Origin: Opitutaceae bacterium
Lineage (GTDB): Bacteria; Verrucomicrobiota; Verrucomicrobiia; Opitutales; Opitutaceae
DNA length: 64,000 nucleotides
Direction: 5' to 3'
Assembly (NCBI GenBank): GCA_028280945.1
Contig: JANQKV010000031.1
Coordinates: 62,001-126,000, forward strand
Positions 62,257 through 64,000 of this stretch are shown here, one piece after another (within the stretch, counting starts at the first letter, position 1; each line of letters starts with the position of its first letter). A model generated the notes under the pieces. That model saw only the letters and a list, made by a program, of their open reading frames with translations, was not told the DNA's origin and ran no database searches. Position numbers and translations under genes: made by a program.

Positions 62257-63819
62257 GTGAAACCGGTTCCCATCCTGTTCATTTCGATCCTCGCCTTCGC
62301 CGGGTGCCGCCCGTCCTCTCCATCGGCGGACCCGACAACAGACCCGTCACGCCCGCCAAACATCGTCATTTTTTATGCCGATGACTTAGGTTACGGAGAC
62401 TTGAGTTGCTACGGGGCCACGCGTGTTTTCACCCCGCACATCGATGCATTGGCCCGGGACGGGATTCGCTTTACGGACTCCCACTCCTCGTCGGCGACCT
62501 GCACCCCCTCGCGTTATTCGCTGCTGACGGGCAATTATGGATTCCGCATGAAGGCGGGCATCCTGCCCGGGGATGCACCGTTGTTCATTCGTCCCGGCAC
62601 CCCGACTCTGGCTTCGAAATTGCAGGAGGTGGGCTATCGCACGGCGGTAATCGGAAAATGGCACCTGGGTCTCGGCGATGGCCAGGTGGACTGGAACGAG
62701 GAGATCAAACCCGGTCCGCGCGAAATCGGATTTGATACCAGTTTCCTCATCCCCTCCACCGGCGACCGGGTACCTTCGGTCTACGTGGAAAACCAACGGG
62801 CGGTGGGCCTGGATCCCGCGGATCCCCTCTACATCTCCTTCACCGACAACGCCTCCGAACCCAACCCCTTCGGCAATCCGACGGGCATCTCCCATCCCGA
62901 GCGCCTGCGCCAGGCCGCCGATGTGCAACACAGTGGAGTGATTGTGAATGGTATCAGCCGGATCGGGTTCATGGGCGGATCGGAGGAAGCGTGGTGGACC
63001 GACGAGGACTTTGCCGAAGTGTTCACCCGCAAGGCGGAGGAATTCATCGACGATGTTGGGGAGGCCCCATTCTTCCTCTTCTTCCCCTTCCACGATATCC
63101 ATGTGCCCCGTCTGCCTCATCCGCGTTTTCAAGGCAGCACCAAGATGGGGCCGCGCGGTGACGCCATCGTGCAGATGGACTGGATGACCGGTGCCGTGGT
63201 CGAGACGCTGCGATCCCGCGGACTGTTGCACAATACCCTCATCATCTTCTCCTCGGACAACGGCCCCGTCCTGAACGATGGCTACGAAGACCAGGCGGTC
63301 GAACTGCTGGGTGACCACCAACCCGCCGGCCCGTTCCGCGGGGGTAAATACAGCATCTATGAGGGCGGCAATCGAATGCCGACCATTCTACATTGGCCCG
63401 CCCGCGTGTCCGCAGGAGTGAGCGACGCGCTATGGAACCAAGTCGATCTGTTCGCCTCCCTTGCCACCGTGTCAGGCTACGAGGTCCACCCCGGGGAGGC
63501 GGTCGACAGCGAAAACGTGCTGCCCGCCCTCCTGGGCGAATCACCCGACGGCCGCCAGGCCATGTTTCAAGAGGCCTTCACCTACGCCTATCGCCAGGGT
63601 GACTGGAAGTATATCGCGCCCACCGACGAGGAACACGCCTGGATCTCGGAGGTGAAAGACATCGAGGGAGGCGTCTCCACCTCTCCCCAACTCTACAATC
63701 TCGCTGTCGACCCCGGCGAGACGGACAACCTGGCCGACGCCCACCCCGACAAGGTCGCCGAGTTGGACCAAGCCCTCCGCGCCGTGCTGAACCGTCCCTT
63801 CAATCTCTCCGCTCCCTGA
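62257..63819 (+). CDS. Sulfatase, predicted lipoprotein
   Basis: A 520-aa sulfatase. With the GTG at 62257 the N-terminus is VKPVPILFISILAFAGC, a lipoprotein signal with lipobox Cys17, so it is anchored outside the cytoplasmic membrane. The frame is open to 62158, but the lipobox fixes the start. Active-site elements: FYADDLGYGDLS (metal), CTPSR with Cys82 as the formylglycine precursor, IGKWHLGLG, and IIFSSDNGPV. This is the only exported sulfatase in the window and contrasts with the five signal-less ones of the first locus. It is 6 bp from the following GH42 gene. Confidence 0.9.
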   Translation: MKPVPILFISILAFAGCRPSSPSADPTTDPSRPPNIVIFYADDLGYGDLSCYGATRVFTPHIDALARDGIRFTDSHSSSATCTPSRYSLLTGNYGFRMKAGILPGDAPLFIRPGTPTLASKLQEVGYRTAVIGKWHLGLGDGQVDWNEEIKPGPREIGFDTSFLIPSTGDRVPSVYVENQRAVGLDPADPLYISFTDNASEPNPFGNPTGISHPERLRQAADVQHSGVIVNGISRIGFMGGSEEAWWTDEDFAEVFTRKAEEFIDDVGEAPFFLFFPFHDIHVPRLPHPRFQGSTKMGPRGDAIVQMDWMTGAVVETLRSRGLLHNTLIIFSSDNGPVLNDGYEDQAVELLGDHQPAGPFRGGKYSIYEGGNRMPTILHWPARVSAGVSDALWNQVDLFASLATVSGYEVHPGEAVDSENVLPALLGESPDGRQAMFQEAFTYAYRQGDWKYIAPTDEEHAWISEVKDIEGGVSTSPQLYNLAVDPGETDNLADAHPDKVAELDQALRAVLNRPFNLSAP

Positions 63820-63825
63820 CTTGTC

Positions 63826-64000
63826 ATGATTAACTGGATACGATTCACTCTGATGACCAGCATCCTCGCTTCACCTCTCGCCGCCGGGGAGCCTCGCTTC
63901 TTCGCGAAGCCCGGCACCGAATTCGGCGTCTACTACTACCCCGAGCATTGGCCGGAGGAGCAATGGGAACGCGACATCACCCGCATCGGAGAGCTCGGGT
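63826..64000 (+). CDS. GH42-type beta-galactosidase, 3' partial
   Basis: The window ends after 58 codons. A signal-peptide-like start (TLMTSILASPLAAG) precedes TEFGVYYYPEHWPEEQWERD, which is diagnostic for the N-terminus of family 42 glycoside hydrolases (usually GVxYYPEHWPE). GH42 enzymes are mostly beta-galactosidases. It follows the lipoprotein sulfatase with a 6-bp gap and is probably co-transcribed with it. Catalytic residues lie beyond the window. Confidence 0.8.
   Translation, partial: MINWIRFTLMTSILASPLAAGEPRFFAKPGTEFGVYYYPEHWPEEQWERDITRIGELG

Noticed and set aside
1..64000. Search for CRISPR arrays, tRNA/rRNA genes, transposases and prophage genes
   Set aside because: No regular spaced repeats, no tRNA-like cloverleaf and no transposase or phage motif was noticed; the rearrangements at 43.9 and 45.4 kb carry no insertion-sequence ends.

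Overview
The window looks like a chromosomal segment of a GC-rich Verrucomicrobiota bacterium, most likely of the Opitutaceae/Opitutales. This is inferred from the PEP-CTERM/exosortase pair, RNase Y next to that exosortase, many sulfatases, and two TonB-dependent receptors whose N-termini look typical of Opitutaceae. No RNA gene, CRISPR array or insertion sequence was seen.

Region 1 (1-14.9 kb) is housekeeping and cell surface. It holds an inositol-monophosphatase/HisN-like phosphatase (cut by the window edge), a PEP-CTERM protein, and a minus-strand series exosortase/EpsI - RNase Y - GNAT acetyltransferase (the last frameshifted). Next come two glycosyltransferases, a flippase, an O-antigen-ligase-like protein and a sulfotransferase-like protein, which together suggest export and decoration of a surface polysaccharide. 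RodA and RNase E/G follow.

Region 2 (15.3-43.9 kb) is a glycan-catabolic locus. It has a GH2 beta-mannosidase, a GH38 alpha-mannosidase, five sulfatases without signal peptides, a TonB-dependent receptor, a secreted Asp-box propeller and a nucleoside-hydrolase-family protein. It also has an ADP-ribosylglycohydrolase-family protein, two secreted clan-A glycosidases, a sodium:solute symporter, a truncated ROK kinase and a LacI-type regulator. A palindrome of consensus TKACATCGATGTCA recurs five times, at nearly every divergent promoter including that of the lacI gene, with two weaker copies. I infer it is the LacI operator and defines one regulon for a sulfated, mannose-containing glycan.

Region 3 (44.1-64 kb) is a second catabolic locus with a different palindrome (YCTAACNGTTAG, four good copies); its regulator is not in the window. 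It has a TonB-like protein, an FAD oxidoreductase remnant, GH29, an unrecognised 724-aa secreted protein, a second TonB-dependent receptor, a GH50-like enzyme and an SGNH-esterase/toroid-lyase-like fusion. A minus-strand operon (two SUMF1 proteins, a clan-A GH, a mutarotase-fold protein, a DUF1080 protein) and a plus-strand lipoprotein sulfatase plus GH42 complete it. The set suggests a sulfated galactan with fucose (inference).

The edges of the loci carry decayed genes: a 2-hydroxyacid dehydrogenase pseudogene at 18.2 kb, the ROK truncation abutting a Kelch remnant at 43.86 kb, and the internally deleted oxidoreductase at 45.2 kb. This indicates repeated rearrangement of the catabolic genes.
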